A stretch of DNA of 64,000 nucleotides from Pleurocapsa sp. PCC 7319 (lineage in GTDB: Bacteria; Cyanobacteriota; Cyanobacteriia; Cyanobacteriales; Xenococcaceae). The notes below the pieces were generated by a model. It saw nothing but the letters and a program-made list of their open reading frames with translations. It was not told the origin of the DNA and did no database searches. Position 1 is the stretch's first letter; every line of letters begins with the position of its first letter. Positions 62,879 to 64,000 of the stretch are shown piece by piece. The DNA is taken from contig NZ_KB235922.1 in the NCBI RefSeq assembly GCF_000332195.1, forward strand, positions 1,760,211 to 1,824,210, read 5' to 3'. The position numbers were made by a program, and so were the translations under genes.

Positions 62879-64000
62879 ATGCCAGAAATCATACTTATTG
62901 ATACTAGAAAGCCCCAGGAAACAAAATCAATTTTACTGACTCCTGAAAACCAACTAAATCAAGAAAGTCTTTTAGGTCGAGATGGGCGTAGCTGCATTGT
63001 TCTAGATGATTCCATGGCTAGTCGTACCCACGGTAAAATTGCTTTCCGCAATGGTAGTTATTACTACTCAGACTTGGGTAGTAGAAATGGTTCTAAAATT
63101 AATAACCTAGATATCAAACGTAACCAAGAATATTTATTAAAATCTTTAGATACTATTACTGTGGGGCGTCATCTCTTGTGGGTCAAAGCAATTAATAATG
63201 GACAAGAGACTCCGACTGTTCTTCAGTCATTGACTCCTGACCAGTATATGCCCCTGGCTACTATTGATACTACCAGCCTAGAAACTTGGACTCAGGGGAA
63301 AAAGCAGCTTAAATGTGTACAGATTATCAATGAAACTGCTGATGTGAAGACTTTTAGCTTCATCTCTGACCCTCCAGTTAAGTTTAACTATCAACCAGGA
63401 CAATTTGTTACCCTAAGTTTGGATATTAATGGTAAAAAAGTTAAACGTTCTTACTCAATCTCTTCTACCCCTTCTCGTCCTCATAGTCTTGAAATTACTG
63501 TCAAAAGAGTTCCTGCACCCAGAGATGAGCCTAGCGCGCCTCCAGGATTGGTAAGTAATTGGTTGCACGATCACATGAGAGTCGGTAGTCAGATTGAGGT
63601 CAATGGACCAATGGGCAAATTTACCAATTTTGCTAATCCTTCTAATAAATTACTCTTGATTTCCGCAGGTAGCGGGATTACACCGATGATGTCAATGTCC
63701 CGCTGGATCTGCGACACTGTATCAAATATAAACATTGTTTTTGTCCATAGTGCCCGTAGCCCAGAAGATATTATTTTCCGACAGGAGCTGGAAATGATGT
63801 CAGCTCGCTATCCTAACTTTGAGTTGGCTATTACCATAACTCGCCCCCAATCTGGTCAATCCTGGTGTGGTTACACGGGTAGAATTAATGACACTATCTT
63901 ACCGGCGATCGCCCCCGACTATAAAGAGCGTACTGTGTATGTATGTGGTTCAAATCCTTTTATGAAAGCTACCAAAGAATTGCTGCAAAAAATTCATTTC
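62879..64000 (+). CDS. FHA domain-flavin/NAD(P)H oxidoreductase fusion (3' truncated)
   Basis: 374 codons in one frame up to the last base of the window, no stop reached. Residues ~25-100 are an FHA domain: LLGRDGRSCIVLDDSMASRTHG, SDLGSRNG, with the Gly-Arg, Ser-x-x-His and Asn residues for phosphothreonine binding. Then a ferredoxin-NADP-reductase module: RSYSISSTP (FAD), VNGPMGKF, ISAGSGITPMMSM (NAD(P)) and YVCGSNPFM. The RNF/HCP-reductase type usually continues with a 2Fe-2S domain; that part, if present, is outside the window. GAGGAAAA seven bases upstream of ATG 62879 is a good ribosome site. It follows the membrane iron-sulfur gene and is likely its partner. Confidence 0.9.
   Translation, partial: MPEIILIDTRKPQETKSILLTPENQLNQESLLGRDGRSCIVLDDSMASRTHGKIAFRNGSYYYSDLGSRNGSKINNLDIKRNQEYLLKSLDTITVGRHLLWVKAINNGQETPTVLQSLTPDQYMPLATIDTTSLETWTQGKKQLKCVQIINETADVKTFSFISDPPVKFNYQPGQFVTLSLDINGKKVKRSYSISSTPSRPHSLEITVKRVPAPRDEPSAPPGLVSNWLHDHMRVGSQIEVNGPMGKFTNFANPSNKLLLISAGSGITPMMSMSRWICDTVSNINIVFVHSARSPEDIIFRQELEMMSARYPNFELAITITRPQSGQSWCGYTGRINDTILPAIAPDYKERTVYVCGSNPFMKATKELLQKIHF

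Overview
The window is cyanobacterial chromosome. Evidence: dense HIP1 octamers (GCGATCGC), a light-dependent protochlorophyllide reductase, a GUN4-domain protein, cyanobacteria-restricted small families (DUF4327, DUF6745), many pentapeptide-repeat proteins, DevBC exporter genes and heptanucleotide tandem repeats. The AT-rich base composition and the mix of large surface proteins, CHAT protein and hyp genes suggest a unicellular or baeocyte-forming (Pleurocapsales-like) lineage, but order-level placement is inference. No rRNA, tRNA or CRISPR array was recognised.

Layout. 0-6.6 kb: cell-surface and exopolysaccharide genes (SdrD_B/RTX giant protein, C-terminally anchored secreted protein, glycosyltransferase, acetyltransferase). 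6.7-12.5 kb: por, a DUF433/DUF5615 toxin-antitoxin-like pair, a secreted TPR-CHAT protein, and a coupled pentapeptide pair. 12.6-15.5 kb: GUN4 gene followed by decaying DNA (headless SDR, SnoaL protein, GNAT pseudogene with two stops, a minus-strand relic). 15.5-20.3 kb: methyltransferase plus devB-devC-devC with no devA. 20.3-22.4 kb: an island of small + strand genes (DUF433, two GNATs, DUF6817) with attC-like hairpins, two of them overlapping gene stop codons, resembling an integrase-less cassette array. 23.4-27.6 kb: relic of a second devB start, then a + strand run of two pentapeptide proteins, a VOC protein and hypE-hypA-hypB. 27.7-43 kb: mostly housekeeping and conserved genes (glgB, DUF255 thioredoxin-like, DUF554, GST, rbfA, nagZ, DUF4327, sdhA, DUF6745). 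42.6-52 kb: mobile and surface DNA (RAYT transposase, histidine-kinase fragment, TpsA-like protein, repeat-tailed metalloprotease, TnpB element splitting an MFS gene). 52-56 kb: unassigned membrane and small proteins, a truncated Mrr endonuclease, a very AT-rich membrane protein. 56-64 kb: metH, then divergently a NapH/NosR-like membrane iron-sulfur protein followed by an FHA-flavin reductase fusion cut by the window edge.

Recurring small elements: three 28-bp GTAG...CTAC palindromes, all lying in frame inside genes (two in metH, one in the RAYT gene); a TA-flanked miniature inverted-repeat element at 12.6, 37.0 and 47.1 kb; GCGATTG/CAATCGC-type palindromes, one inside a coding region; and heptamer repeats.

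The most interesting candidate system is the pair at 60.3-64.0 kb, which joins a membrane iron-sulfur redox protein to an FHA-gated ferredoxin-reductase-type flavoprotein. The most interesting mobile signal is the attC-like array at 21.2-22.4 kb.
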